36,194 bases of DNA from JAFDZV01 sp966128725 (GCA_966128725.1 CBHYLN010000043.1:1-36194), one strand, 5' to 3'. Shown: positions 24,032 to 32,829, counted from the stretch's first letter. Numbers and translations are program-made. Notes: generated by a model not told the origin, from the letters alone.

Positions 24032-26002
24032 ATGTTGGCCACATGGCGTGTGTTGCCGATGATGGTCGCCTGCGTTATCGCATGTGTGTCGTCGGCGGCG
24101 CGTGGCCAGGTTACGGTGAACTTCGCCGTGAACCCCACGGCCGATACATCACGCATCAGCCCGTATATCTACGGCATCAACTGGGTGCACGGCGGCGAGC
24201 CGCTTCATGCCGATTGGAATCTTGGCTCGCGCCGGCTTGGTGGCAACCGATTGAGCAACTACAATTGGGAGATCAACGCCTCCAACAGTGGTAACGACTG
24301 CGATGCGGCATGCCGCAACCAGAACGACAACTGGCTTACCTACCGATTGCCCGCCGACAGCCAGAACGTGCCCGCCATCCTTCCCAAGACATTCCATCGC
24401 GACTCACGGATGCTTGGCTGCTATTCGCTGGTGCAGCTTCAAGCGGCCGGCTATGTGGCGGGCGACCGCAACGAAAATGCGGGCGCCGTTGCGGCGGCGC
24501 CATCGGCGCGTTGGAAGGCCGTGCGCATGGCCAAGGGCAGTCCGCTGGCTACCGTGCCGGACCCGAACGACGATTACGTGTACATCGATGAGCAGGTGAA
24601 TGCCCTGGTGGCGGAGTTCGGAACGGCCGCCAACGGTGGCGTTGAGGGCTATTCCGTCGACAACGAGCCGGGGCTGTGGTACACCTCGCATCCACGATTG
24701 CGGGGATTGTCGTACGCCAGCGCCGCGGAGGTAACGGCGGCCGAGGGTGCTGGCAATCCGGCCATTGCCAATGCCAAGGCCAAGTGCGAGGAGGTGATCC
24801 AGAAGACGATGTTGATGGGCGCGGCGGTAAAACAGGTGGACCCATCCGCCCAGATCATCGGCCCTGCGTGGTGGGGATTCCTGGACTACTTCTCGCTTCA
24901 ATCGGCGCCGGATTGGCAGCCCAACAGCGGCGTGTACCCAACGTACATGGCGATGTATCTGGACCGAATGAAGCAGGCCAGCGCTGCAGCGAATACACGG
25001 TTGTTGGACGTTGTGGATCTGCACTGGTATCCGCAGGTGGACGAGGTGCCCGCGAAGATGCTTCAGGCGCCGCGTTCGCTGTGGGACTCGACGTACAAGG
25101 AGGATAGTTGGATAACCAGGGATGTGCTCGGTGAGCCGATCAACCTGATCCCGACAGTCCGCGCCGCGATCGCGAAGTATTATCCGGGCACCCGGTTTGG
25201 TATCACCGAGTTCCGGTTTGGTGATGCCGACAACGGGAACACGTACTACAGCGGCATTGCCGTTGCCGACGCGCTCGGGATATTCGGGCGTGATGGCGTG
25301 TACATGGCGCAGTACCATCCAACCGATCTGGATGCGCCTATCGAGGGATATGTTGCCGCCGCGTACAAGATCTATCGCAACTATGATGGCGCAAAGGGGA
25401 TGTTCGGCTCGGTGACGACGCGCGCCACCACAAGCGATGTGGAAAACAGCGCGGTGTATTCGTCGTTCGATCCCGCGCAGCCAGGGCGCCTGCATCTGGT
25501 GGTGATCAACCGCAACATGACCCAGCCGGTTGACGGCCGGTTCAATCTGGGCAACGCTCGGGCATACACCAGCGCGCGCGTCTTCGCGTTCGACAATATC
25601 TCCGCAACCATCACCGAACGCACGCCGGTGGCGTCGATTGCCTCGAACCGTTTTTCGTACTCGATTCCGCCGCTCACCGTTGCGCACTTCGTCATCGAGA
25701 GCGCGCAGTCCGATGTTGACATGCTGCCCGATGTGTCGGGGCTCGAGCTGCGCTCGGCCTCGCCAAATCCGTTCGCCGATGCCATCACGATACGGATGGT
25801 GCTGCCGGAACGCCGGCACGTTACGCTGAGCGTTGTGGACGCGCTTGGCACGGTGGTGGCAGTATTGGCCGACGGGGTGTTCGAGCCGGGCGAGCATCAG
25901 GTGCTATTCAGCCCGAAAGGCGCCGCGCCCAGCGGAGCCTACTACTGTCGCATGACCAGCGGGCACGATGTGCGAACCCTGCGGCTGGACCTGGTTCGTT
26001 AA
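24032..26002 (+). CDS. T9SS-secreted GH44 endoglucanase
   Basis: The 656-residue product has a signal peptide (MLATWRVLPMMVACVIACVS, cleaved before QVTVNF). The start of the mature protein has the GH44 hallmarks: SPYIYGINWVHGG, then RLGGNRLSNYNWEINASNSG. The predicted acid/base is E212 in SVDNEPGLW and the nucleophile E393 in FGITEFRFGD, in a TIM barrel followed by a beta-sandwich (about 500-570). The last 80 residues (ELRSASPNPFADAITIRMVL, then LSVVDALGTVVAVLADG) form a T9SS C-terminal sorting domain. GH44 enzymes cut internal beta-1,4 bonds of cellulose-type glucans and often xyloglucan. It should act outside the cell or on its surface. Convergent hairpins follow the gene. It complements the GH51-like enzyme encoded 6 kb upstream. 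Confidence 0.92.
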   Translation: MLATWRVLPMMVACVIACVSSAARGQVTVNFAVNPTADTSRISPYIYGINWVHGGEPLHADWNLGSRRLGGNRLSNYNWEINASNSGNDCDAACRNQNDNWLTYRLPADSQNVPAILPKTFHRDSRMLGCYSLVQLQAAGYVAGDRNENAGAVAAAPSARWKAVRMAKGSPLATVPDPNDDYVYIDEQVNALVAEFGTAANGGVEGYSVDNEPGLWYTSHPRLRGLSYASAAEVTAAEGAGNPAIANAKAKCEEVIQKTMLMGAAVKQVDPSAQIIGPAWWGFLDYFSLQSAPDWQPNSGVYPTYMAMYLDRMKQASAAANTRLLDVVDLHWYPQVDEVPAKMLQAPRSLWDSTYKEDSWITRDVLGEPINLIPTVRAAIAKYYPGTRFGITEFRFGDADNGNTYYSGIAVADALGIFGRDGVYMAQYHPTDLDAPIEGYVAAAYKIYRNYDGAKGMFGSVTTRATTSDVENSAVYSSFDPAQPGRLHLVVINRNMTQPVDGRFNLGNARAYTSARVFAFDNISATITERTPVASIASNRFSYSIPPLTVAHFVIESAQSDVDMLPDVSGLELRSASPNPFADAITIRMVLPERRHVTLSVVDALGTVVAVLADGVFEPGEHQVLFSPKGAAPSGAYYCRMTSGHDVRTLRLDLVR

Positions 26003-26004
26003 CA

Positions 26005-26022
26005 GACCGTTGTTGAACGGTC
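26005..26022 (+). terminator. Short hairpin directly after GH44
   Basis: GACCGTT and AACGGTC form a 7-bp stem with a GTTG loop, starting three bases after the GH44 stop codon. There is no T-run, so its role as terminator is uncertain. Confidence 0.35.
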
Positions 26023-26068
26023 CGTGAGGCGCTGAGGTATTTCAACTGCCAGGGGGGCGCACATGCCG

Positions 26069-26090
26069 GCCTGCCACGATGGTGGCAGGC
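26069..26090. terminator. Convergent hairpin between GH44 and FMN reductase genes
   Basis: GCCTGCCAC (26069-26077) and GTGGCAGGC (26082-26090) form a perfect 9-bp stem with a 4-base loop between two convergent genes. The plus-strand tail TGTTGCTCTG is modestly T-rich. It may stop transcription from both sides. Confidence 0.5.
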
Positions 26091-26128
26091 TGTTGCTCTG
26101 CTCGCTGATCCGGATATCGCCGGCAGTG

Positions 26129-26686
26129 TTATGCGCCACGCTGCCCGCGAATGATCCTGCCGAACGTGTGCAGTGCGGTGCCGACAGTGGCCCCAAGCTC
26201 GGGATCGGCGGCGATCCCGGCTGCATCCAGGTTCCGCCCCGTCAACTGCACGGTGGCCGATCCTTCGGCGCTTACAACGGCCGACATCACCGTAAGCGTT
26301 TCGATCAACTGCGGTACGGCAAACGTTGCGCGCGGCGACGCGTTCAACAACGCCACCGGTTTGCCGACCAGTTCACCGCTTCCAACAACCCAGTCCAGCG
26401 CGTTTTTCATCGAGCCCGGCACCCCGTGCGCGTACTCCGGACAGGAGATCAGTACACCATGGGCAGCGTTCAGTTGTGCTCGCCATTCGGCGACCTCCGG
26501 GTGCGGTGGTTCGATATCCATGTCGGGATTGAACTGCGGCAACGCGCCAAGCCCGCCGTACAGGCTGATGTGCGTGTCGGGCGGCGCCAGCAGTGCGGCC
26601 GCCCGCAGCAGGGTCGTGTTGGACGAAACTGCCCGGAGGCTCCCCGAGATCGCCAGAAGCCGAAGCGGCTGTGTGAATTCTTGCAT
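26129..26686 (-). CDS. NADPH-dependent FMN reductase (flavodoxin fold)
   Basis: The 185-residue product has the NAD(P)H:FMN reductase pattern. The FMN phosphate loop ISGSLRAVSSNTTLLRAA lies near residue 15-30, and PEYAHGVPGSMKNALDWVVG lies at about residue 85, with the conserved xPEY and KNALDW. Such enzymes reduce FMN, quinones, azo compounds or chromate with NADPH in the cytoplasm. ATG 26686 gives a natural N-terminus; the frame is open to 26755, but the extra residues look non-coding. The length is normal for the family. It lies 200 bases downstream of the MBL-like gene on the same strand, so joint transcription is possible. Confidence 0.9.
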   Translation of the reverse strand: MQEFTQPLRLLAISGSLRAVSSNTTLLRAAALLAPPDTHISLYGGLGALPQFNPDMDIEPPHPEVAEWRAQLNAAHGVLISCPEYAHGVPGSMKNALDWVVGSGELVGKPVALLNASPRATFAVPQLIETLTVMSAVVSAEGSATVQLTGRNLDAAGIAADPELGATVGTALHTFGRIIRGQRGA

Positions 26687-26886
26687 GCAGCGATGACGTG
26701 GCGGCCAGGCACGGATTGCATGCCCGCCCGCCATTTTTCGCAGGGTGCAAAGCACGTTTCACGGCCGGGGAGGAAGCGCCGTGCAGAGCTGTGCAACGTT
26801 CGATATGCGCAACGCTCCCGACCCGCATGGTTGCCGGCAACGCCCGGGGTTCGGCAATACACCGCGCCCGGCTTGCCGCGGCTTGC

Positions 26887-28383
26887 TCATCTGGTTGGGG
26901 CAGTCATCGCAACGCTTTGCCGAAGCTCGTCGAAACTGAACACCATTTTCTGCGAGGCATTGCTCGCCGGCCAGCTTTGCACAATCGTCTCCACGTCCAG
27001 CCCATGCTTGACGATTGCGTCGTACAGCCCCTTCTGCCGCTCGCCGGCCGCGGTCAGCGGTCGTTTGTTTGCGATGGATGCCAGGTCATCCTGAAACAGC
27101 AGCTTGTACCGTGGGAAATAGTAGATCAGATAATCGTCGGTGTGATGCGACATCGTGCCAATATGGATGATGCGCATTTCCATGGAGCTGTCGGCTATCA
27201 CCATCTGTGAATCCACCACCGCAACCTTCAACGGCCGTGGCGCAAGCTCCAGGCTGTCCGGTGCCAGCGTATGCGGGAAGGATACCAGTTGGCGGAGATA
27301 GGCCGTATCGGGGGCGGTTGCAATGACCGTGCTTCCGTTGTGCACGAATGCGCGCAGGCCGCCGATATAGTGCGGATGAAAATGACCGAACACGAAGAAG
27401 GCGATCGGCTTGCCGGGGGCGATGGCGCGCGCTTCCGCCACGATCATCTCGCCATTGGCAGGGCTGAGCGGAGCCTCGGCCACAACAAGGAAGTCGCGGA
27501 ACTCCACAACAAGCGCTTGTGCGTTTGCGTGCGCCAGGTGCAGAAGGTGCAGGTTTGCACGGTAGTCGGTCCGGGTAATTGTTGCGGTGGGTTTGGGCAC
27601 GGGCGGTGTCAGATGGTACGATGGCGGTACCATTGCCGCAATGCGTGCCGTGTCGATCGCGCGGTTGCATTGGGCGATGGTCACGACATTGGCATCGAAC
27701 CCAAGCACATGTTCGGTGATCGTGGTTGGATATCGGAAGTGCCCGCCATCGCCCGCAGCGTAGTTGGCGTACGTTATCGTGGAAACCACGTCGCCGTACA
27801 GATCGCTGGCGCTGATCGTTGAAACCGAGCGCAGCTCGGGTGTTGCACGATCGAACGCCAGCCGCACTTCCATGCCATCGGCGGTCCGGTAGGCGACGGT
27901 GTCGGCACTGCCGTGTGTGCTTCGGATAAACGCCTGGCCGTGGCCGTGTGCCAGAAATGCCCGGAGCACGTACATGGGCGTCATCACCGCCAGATCGTAG
28001 GGGAAGCGCGCCAGCTCCTCGGCCGTGGCCGCGCCCGGCTCCGACTCACCGAAGTCAATCCGCGCCAGCATCGTATCGCTGTAATACGTGTAGGCCAGGT
28101 AGAGATTGGTTTTGCCGGCGAGGCTGTCGACCTGGTAATAGGCTGCGCCGGCCGGGCCTGCAACAAACTCGCCGCGTATCTGGCGATCCCATGTCTGCCA
28201 CGGGCGCGCAAGGTGTGCAAGCCGGCGCTCCGTACGCCGGAAGGCAAACGCAGCGTTCCGCGTTGGGCTCAGGCTCCGAAGCACGGCTCGGGCTTGGGCC
28301 TCCGCGTTCACCGAATCGGTATGATGATTTGCAAGGAGGAGCGATGGGAGGATCCACAATACAGCGGCAAGTGCGCAACGCAT
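26887..28383 (-). CDS. Exported metallo-beta-lactamase-fold protein with altered metal motif
   Basis: The 498-residue product has a short signal peptide (MRCALAAVLWILPSLLLA). Residues about 25-280 form an N-terminal beta-rich domain. The C-terminal half looks like an MBL fold: LVVEFRDFLVVAEAPLSP (first strands), FGHFHPHYIGGLRAFVHNG, then TMSHHTDDYLIYYFPRYKLL and FQDD. The canonical HxHxDH is here H334-F-H336-P-H338-Y339, so Asp and the last His are replaced, although H413/H414 and D432/D433 could still bind metal. Relatives in Bacteroidota are annotated as MBL-fold hydrolases without a defined substrate. It is predicted to be periplasmic. An 8-bp inverted repeat lies 60-85 bases upstream. Confidence 0.8.
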   Translation of the reverse strand: MRCALAAVLWILPSLLLANHHTDSVNAEAQARAVLRSLSPTRNAAFAFRRTERRLAHLARPWQTWDRQIRGEFVAGPAGAAYYQVDSLAGKTNLYLAYTYYSDTMLARIDFGESEPGAATAEELARFPYDLAVMTPMYVLRAFLAHGHGQAFIRSTHGSADTVAYRTADGMEVRLAFDRATPELRSVSTISASDLYGDVVSTITYANYAAGDGGHFRYPTTITEHVLGFDANVVTIAQCNRAIDTARIAAMVPPSYHLTPPVPKPTATITRTDYRANLHLLHLAHANAQALVVEFRDFLVVAEAPLSPANGEMIVAEARAIAPGKPIAFFVFGHFHPHYIGGLRAFVHNGSTVIATAPDTAYLRQLVSFPHTLAPDSLELAPRPLKVAVVDSQMVIADSSMEMRIIHIGTMSHHTDDYLIYYFPRYKLLFQDDLASIANKRPLTAAGERQKGLYDAIVKHGLDVETIVQSWPASNASQKMVFSFDELRQSVAMTAPTR

Positions 28384-28663
28384 GGCAGTTTGAATGCTGA
28401 ACGGTTGGGGGATGGGTCCGTGCGTTTCCTGATGCGCACCCTGACCACGCCCAGTATGTGGCGTGGTGCAGGCGATACGTTACAGCCGGCGCGTAAGTAG
28501 TTGGCGGCGATGCGGCGTGGTGGTGCACAAACGTGTTGGGGCGTTCATGCTTATGCTGCGCTGCGTGCCGGTATTCCCAAGCGCATTCTGGAGCTGGGCC
28601 AGTCCCCGGATGATCTCGTGATCACATGCTCTGGCCGGCGTCCGTTGTGCGGGCCAGGACACG
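28384..28663. promoter_or_regulatory. Intergenic region with inverted repeats
   Basis: ACCACGCC (28444-28451) and GGCGTGGT (28460-28467) form a perfect 8-bp inverted repeat 60-85 bases upstream of the MBL-like gene. It could be an operator or a leader hairpin. CTGGCC (28631-28636) and GGCCAG (28652-28657) could pair just downstream of the DinB stop and may help end that transcript. No protein is supported here. Confidence 0.35.
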
Positions 28664-29197
28664 TCACGTCGCCGTTGCGCAGCTTGCGGCGATATCCTTG
28701 AGCTGCTCGGCGTGGCGCGCTTCGTGGTGGCCAACGAACTCGATCCATTGGAACACCGAAAGCGGACCCAATACCGGATGTGAAGCGTATGGCGTGTTCA
28801 GATCGAGATCATGCCCCGTGCCCACAACCTCGCGGAATGCAACGCGTGCCGCCTGCAATTGCTCCCATGCCTCGGCTGCGCTGATCGTTCCGGTTGGGAT
28901 AACACTGTCGCCGGCTGCAACCGGACGGGTTCTGTCCAGCAGGGATGCGGCGTCCAACCGAATCATGTCCGCAGGTGCTGGCGCATTGCTCGCACGTGCG
29001 GCGGAAATGCCGCGTGCAACCAATACCGTCATGCGCCGTTCCACCAGCGCAAGGTGTTCCAGCACCTCCGTCGCCGACCATTGATCCGGTCCCGGGCGCA
29101 CGGCGTGATGCGTGGAGGGTATCGCCGCGAATGCAGCGTGAAGCTCGGCGCGTGTATCGTCCAGATGGCGCAACAGGCTATCGATCGGGGAGGGCAT
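28664..29197 (-). CDS. DinB family protein
   Basis: The 177-residue product has the DinB_2 four-helix layout with all three expected His ligands: SATEVLEHLALVERRM in the second helix and FVGHHEARHAEQLKDI near the C-terminus. WSATEVLEHL is the common DinB signature. The protein probably binds a divalent metal; members include thiol-dependent S-transferases (bacillithiol or mycothiol) and many of unknown role. ATG 29197 follows a GGGGAGGG stretch, which is a good ribosome site. It is divergent from trmO (149 bases between the starts). Confidence 0.85.
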   Translation of the reverse strand: MPSPIDSLLRHLDDTRAELHAAFAAIPSTHHAVRPGPDQWSATEVLEHLALVERRMTVLVARGISAARASNAPAPADMIRLDAASLLDRTRPVAAGDSVIPTGTISAAEAWEQLQAARVAFREVVGTGHDLDLNTPYASHPVLGPLSVFQWIEFVGHHEARHAEQLKDIAASCATAT

Positions 29198-29346
29198 CGT
29201 GTATCTTGGATTAGGGTCGGCGTGTGCAGCGCGCTGCGTGCCGTGGATTCGGTTGGGCAAAGATACGGCTGCAACACGATTGGCGTGATGTTCGGATCCG
29301 TGGGGAAGTGCGTGCAATCCATCATCGATAGAGTCAGGAATACAGC

Positions 29347-29823
29347 ATGTTCATAATCGAACCGATCGGCTACGTGCGCGGCACACGGGCACAGCCAGCC
29401 GACGACAACTGGGATGCCGAGCGGGCCTCGATCTGGCTGAACGATTCGTTCGAACCGGAGGCGCTCGACGGCATCGAGGAGTTCTCGCATCTGGAGATCG
29501 TGTATCTGTTCGATCGGGTTGAAGCGTCGGGCGTGGTATCCGGCGCCCGGCACCCGCGCGGCAATGTTGCCTGGCCGCGGGCCGGGATCTTTGCGCAGCG
29601 TGCGCGGAATCGTCCGAACCGCATCGGCACCACGATCGTGGAACTCGAACAGCGCCAGGGTACCGTCCTGACGGTCCGTGGCCTGGATGCAATCGACGGA
29701 ACACCCGTTGTGGATATCAAGCCCGTCATGGCCGAGTTCCTGCCACGTACCGAGGTGCGGCAGCCCGGGTGGTCGCACGAGCTGATGCACGGCTACTGGC
29801 GCGATGCGGGTGATGGTTCGTAG
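29347..29823 (+). CDS. trmO: tRNA (N6-threonylcarbamoyladenosine(37)-N6)-methyltransferase, short form
   Basis: The 158-residue product matches the TrmO/TsaA (formerly YaeB/VirR-like) beta-barrel SAM methyltransferase: FIIEPIGYVRGTR at the start, LDGIEEFSHLEIVYLFDR, FAQRARNRPNRIGTTIVEL (SAM-binding segment) and LDAIDGTPVVDIKPVMAEF. TrmO methylates t6A at position 37 of tRNA-Thr to tune decoding. The E. coli protein has about 235 residues with an extra C-terminal domain; this one holds only the catalytic barrel, as in many bacteria and archaea. It is probably cytoplasmic. The stop lies 51 bases from the end of the convergent DUF6544-like gene. Confidence 0.9.
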   Translation: MFIIEPIGYVRGTRAQPADDNWDAERASIWLNDSFEPEALDGIEEFSHLEIVYLFDRVEASGVVSGARHPRGNVAWPRAGIFAQRARNRPNRIGTTIVELEQRQGTVLTVRGLDAIDGTPVVDIKPVMAEFLPRTEVRQPGWSHELMHGYWRDAGDGS

Positions 29824-29874
29824 TGCCGACGCAGGGACTTGTTCCCGTGGCTACAGGCGCCTGGATGTTGCCTG

Positions 29875-30621
29875 CTATCGGAACTCGGCGCTGTCGATGA
29901 CAACACGGAAGAACTCGCCCTCGGTCTGGAATCGATCGGTCCGGTAGTACCATCCGATGCGGAGTTGCGTTGGAATCGTGTATCCATCGAACGTCCCTTC
30001 CTGCTCCACGATGCCGCCGAAGTCAGCCATGCCGAATGTGGCACCGCCGGGATTCCCCCATCGTAACGTGTGGAGGTCGCGCAGGCCGCCATGTTCCGCC
30101 AGGCCCAGATCCATGGATGAATCCGTATCGTACGCGCGCACATGGGCCGTTGCGGAATCTGGCCCTGTTGAGCTCCACGTTGTTGCCTCGTCGGCAAGCA
30201 TCGAGGGCAGCCACACGGATTCGGCCGTTACGCGACCGATGGTTGAGCGGGTGATGTCCGCTCCCCGTGCCGACATCACCGGTATGATTCCAAGCATACG
30301 CCAACGCATCTCCCCGATGCCGTCAACCAGGCGATCGTAGCCACGTACCGGAAGGCCGCCCATGCGTACCGATGCGCTCCAGATAGTCCCCCGGTTTCTG
30401 TTGATAACCTGAACGGCAGTGAACGGCATCCATCCGCGCAGTCGAATGGTTCCATGCATTCGCAGGCGTACCGCCGTCGCCAGGCCTGTGCCCGGCGCGA
30501 TTGCATGCCGAAGGTATCGGCCGGCCGGCTCCGGCAGGTTCGCGAGAGTGCCGGGGTCGAAGCGTTTCCCGGTGGGTTGGCCCGAGAGCCACATCTCGTC
30601 CAGTTCAGCTTGAATCTTCAT
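29875..30621 (-). CDS. DUF6544-like protein
   Basis: The 248-residue product has the pattern of the DUF6544 family: PAGRYLRHAIAPGTGLATAV near residue 30, VRLRMHGTIRLRGWMPFTAV, GGLPVRGYDRLVDGIGEMRW, and TRSTIGRVTAESVWLPSML. It has no signal peptide or membrane segment in the chosen frame. The fold is probably beta-rich and lipoprotein-carrier-like, but no function is established. ATG 30621 (MKIQAELDE) is preferred to an ATG-like extension at 30669; neither has a strong ribosome site. It stands alone on the minus strand, convergent with trmO. Confidence 0.7.
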   Translation of the reverse strand: MKIQAELDEMWLSGQPTGKRFDPGTLANLPEPAGRYLRHAIAPGTGLATAVRLRMHGTIRLRGWMPFTAVQVINRNRGTIWSASVRMGGLPVRGYDRLVDGIGEMRWRMLGIIPVMSARGADITRSTIGRVTAESVWLPSMLADEATTWSSTGPDSATAHVRAYDTDSSMDLGLAEHGGLRDLHTLRWGNPGGATFGMADFGGIVEQEGTFDGYTIPTQLRIGWYYRTDRFQTEGEFFRVVIDSAEFR

Positions 30622-30902
30622 GGGCCATGTGTGCCTGTTTTCGATGCGTTGCTGTCGGGAACATATCACTTGGGTGCGCCATCACGAAACAACGGGTGCT
30701 GCAATTGCCCCCGACACATCGATGTACCTTCGCGTGAAAATCCTGCCCCGACAACGTGCCAATCGCATGCTGCGTAAGGCTGTGCGGCAGTGGCTCGTTG
30801 ATGAGTTCCGTCAACCTGGTGCGACATTGCGATTCGCCGGTTTCACAATCCAGATGCGCGTTAGTATTGTCGGGAGATATTGAAGTTCCAATCCAAACGC
30901 AT
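30622..30902. promoter_or_regulatory. Divergent intergenic region
   Basis: These 281 bases separate the divergent DUF6544-like and propeller-like genes. A TAGTATTG at 30862-30869 with TTTC about 18 bases upstream is faintly like a Bacteroidota promoter (TTTG ... TAnnTTTG) for the plus-strand gene, but the match is imperfect. No small gene is supported. Confidence 0.3.
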
Positions 30903-31925
30903 ATGCAGAACATCAGGCCCAGTGAGACGATTCTTCCACGGCATCAGCCCCGCTCGTTGGCCTGGGTTGGTGACTCCTTGGTGGATTGGGTTTCCGGTGG
31001 CGTTATGTACCATCTCGACGGGGGCGTTGTCCCAGCCGTATTGCCGGAGTTTGCTCAATACAGCGATGCGGTGGTTTCTCCCAACGGCGAGTTTGCGGCG
31101 GTGTTTGCCGCCTACGGTACCGAGGGGGTACTGATGCGCAGGGGCCGTGTCGTCAGGGAGCTTACGCGAGGTGTCTATCGTGCCGACGTGAACCAGTTTC
31201 CCGTTTGTTTGTTCGAGCACGTCGGGCGTACGCTGTTGGCGCATTGCCCCGAGGTCTACTGCCGATTGCAGATCAGCGATGCCGAAACTGGTGAGTGCCT
31301 AAGCCACCGCGACGAGTCCGATTCCTATTTCTTCCATGCCCGCATTTCCGCGAGCCCGGACGGGGCACGGCTGCTGAGCAGTGGATGGATCTGGTGCCCG
31401 CTAGGTGCAACCGTCTGGTTCGATGTGGCGAGTGTGCTTAACGATCCTCGGTTGCTTGATTCGTTCGACGGCAGTCGCGAATTCTCGCGGAATGTCTGCC
31501 TGGCCGAGGACGCTACGGCCTGCTGGCAAAACAATACCACCGTGTTGATAACCGCGACGGACGATGCCGAGGATCCCACCGAGGCCGCCGAAGCCGATGC
31601 CGAGTGTGATGGCGAACGTCTGCGCACGTGCGGCATCATCGCCTACGACACGATCGGTCAGCGCGTGCTTTCCTCCTGCGTACTGAGCCAGCCCGCCGGT
31701 ATCGTGATGGCTGTTGGCACCGAGCATGCCCTGGCGCTGTACCAGCATCCACGGCTGGTGCGTCTGCGTGATGGCGACATCATGCACGAGTGGCCGCATA
31801 TCAACAGTGGTACGGAAACCAGCACCATCACTTGGGGGAAGCGCTCGCCGGTGATGGCGTGTGATCCGGTTAACGCTCGATTTGCGATTGTCCAGGAAGG
31901 CGGGATTCATGTGCTGAGCTTCTGA
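30903..31925 (+). CDS. Orphan beta-propeller-like cytoplasmic protein
   Basis: The product has about 340 residues from ATG 30903; the open frame extends to 30756 but reads as non-coding there. It has no signal peptide. The sequence shows repeated blade-like blocks: SLAWVGDSLVDWVSGGVMYHL, DAVVSPNGEFAAVFAAYGTEG, ARISASPDGARLLSSGWIW, and ACDPVNARFAIVQEGGIHVL. The 'SPNGEFAAV' and 'SPDGARLLS' elements are typical of WD40/PD40-like propellers. A low-complexity acidic loop (TDDAEDPTEAAEADAE) lies near residue 220. I do not recognise a function. Similar soluble propellers occur as orphan or immunity-type proteins, but no toxin gene is next to it. Confidence 0.7.
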   Translation: MQNIRPSETILPRHQPRSLAWVGDSLVDWVSGGVMYHLDGGVVPAVLPEFAQYSDAVVSPNGEFAAVFAAYGTEGVLMRRGRVVRELTRGVYRADVNQFPVCLFEHVGRTLLAHCPEVYCRLQISDAETGECLSHRDESDSYFFHARISASPDGARLLSSGWIWCPLGATVWFDVASVLNDPRLLDSFDGSREFSRNVCLAEDATACWQNNTTVLITATDDAEDPTEAAEADAECDGERLRTCGIIAYDTIGQRVLSSCVLSQPAGIVMAVGTEHALALYQHPRLVRLRDGDIMHEWPHINSGTETSTITWGKRSPVMACDPVNARFAIVQEGGIHVLSF

Positions 31926-32309
31926 GCGGCGGCGGAGGAGGGGATTGTAGATAGATCCTCCGGTGTTGTTGCCGAGTGTGATCCGCGATCTCCTGCCGCG
32001 GGAAGGCCATCAGCACCGATACAGGGTCCATCGGAAACGGTTGTATGATTCGGGATGGTGTCCGACGCACGGAAACGGTGAGTATGATGGCGGTGGAGTA
32101 CCCAATGATGTACTGACAGGGTACACCGTGCAAGCGTACATTGACGCATTCCGTCCCCCGAACGCTGAACGATTCGTGGCCGTCCACGATTGGGCAGTCC
32201 GCAACGTTGCGTTATCCGCCGGCCAGTTCGGCACGCATCAGTGGGGGCACGATACTCACGCGCCACGAACGCTCCGCGATTCAACATCCATATCAATCCG
32301 GAGTGTATC
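31926..32309. promoter_or_regulatory. Intergenic region before the small secreted protein
   Basis: This 384-base gap begins with a 7-bp inverted repeat CGGAGGA/TCCTCCG (31933-31939 with 31956-31962), which may help end the upstream transcript. The rest has short open frames on both strands that look non-coding. The promoter for the gene at 32310 should lie near its 3' end. Confidence 0.35.
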
Positions 32310-32768
32310 ATGAACGGATCAACTGTTCGACGTCTGCTTGCCGCCTTGGCCGCCGTGCTGGTTACGGTTATCGCGGGCGGCATGGGGGGTAGTGTGGCAT
32401 TCGCGCAGCAGGGAGCGCCGGGCTGCGACGGACCAAACCCTCAGCTCACCATCAAGAATCAGACGACATGCACTATACAGGCGATGATCTTTACCGATGA
32501 TCCCGCAACGTACATCAACGAGCGGATCAACGCTGGTGGTCAGGTTGTGATCAACCCTGCGCCTGATGCCGTAAACGGCGTACACGACAGCGGCGGTTTC
32601 CCGAACTGGTTCCGCCCGGATGCTGTCAACCCCAACGTGTACTGGGTGAAGCATATCACGGTGTTGCCGGATTACTGCTGTGTCGACGTAAAGTACGAGC
32701 CCGGCAATTGCACCATCACCTTCCTTCCGTGCGCGCCGTTGCCGCCCCCGCCGCCGATTGAGTTCTAA
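32310..32768 (+). CDS. Small secreted Cys-containing protein
   Basis: The 152-residue product has a signal peptide (about 1-32; RRLLAALAAVLVTVIAGGMG, cleaved after VAFA). The mature protein of about 120 residues has six or so cysteines (GCDGPN, TTCTIQAM, YCCVDVKY, NCTITFLPCAP), a single beta-sandwich-like core and a Pro-rich end (LPPPPPIEF). It has no T9SS sorting domain and no lipobox. A GGAG seven bases before ATG 32310 fixes the start. It is convergent with the tyrosinase gene and followed by a hairpin at 32802. The family and function are not recognised. Confidence 0.75.
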   Translation: MNGSTVRRLLAALAAVLVTVIAGGMGGSVAFAQQGAPGCDGPNPQLTIKNQTTCTIQAMIFTDDPATYINERINAGGQVVINPAPDAVNGVHDSGGFPNWFRPDAVNPNVYWVKHITVLPDYCCVDVKYEPGNCTITFLPCAPLPPPPPIEF

Positions 32769-32801
32769 ACATCGAATCACGATTGAAGAGAAGAACCATA
32801 T

Positions 32802-32829
32802 CGAAGGCCTGGTGTATTCCAGGCCTTCG
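32802..32829 (+). terminator. Terminator-like hairpin after small secreted protein
   Basis: CGAAGGCCTGG pairs perfectly with CCAGGCCTTCG across the loop TGTATT (11 bp). It lies 33 bases after the stop codon. There is no long T-run. Confidence 0.55.

Noticed and set aside
31963..32313. 116-codon plus-strand frame before the small secreted protein
   Set aside because: No ribosome site or domain; it overlaps the likely promoter and runs into the start of the real gene.
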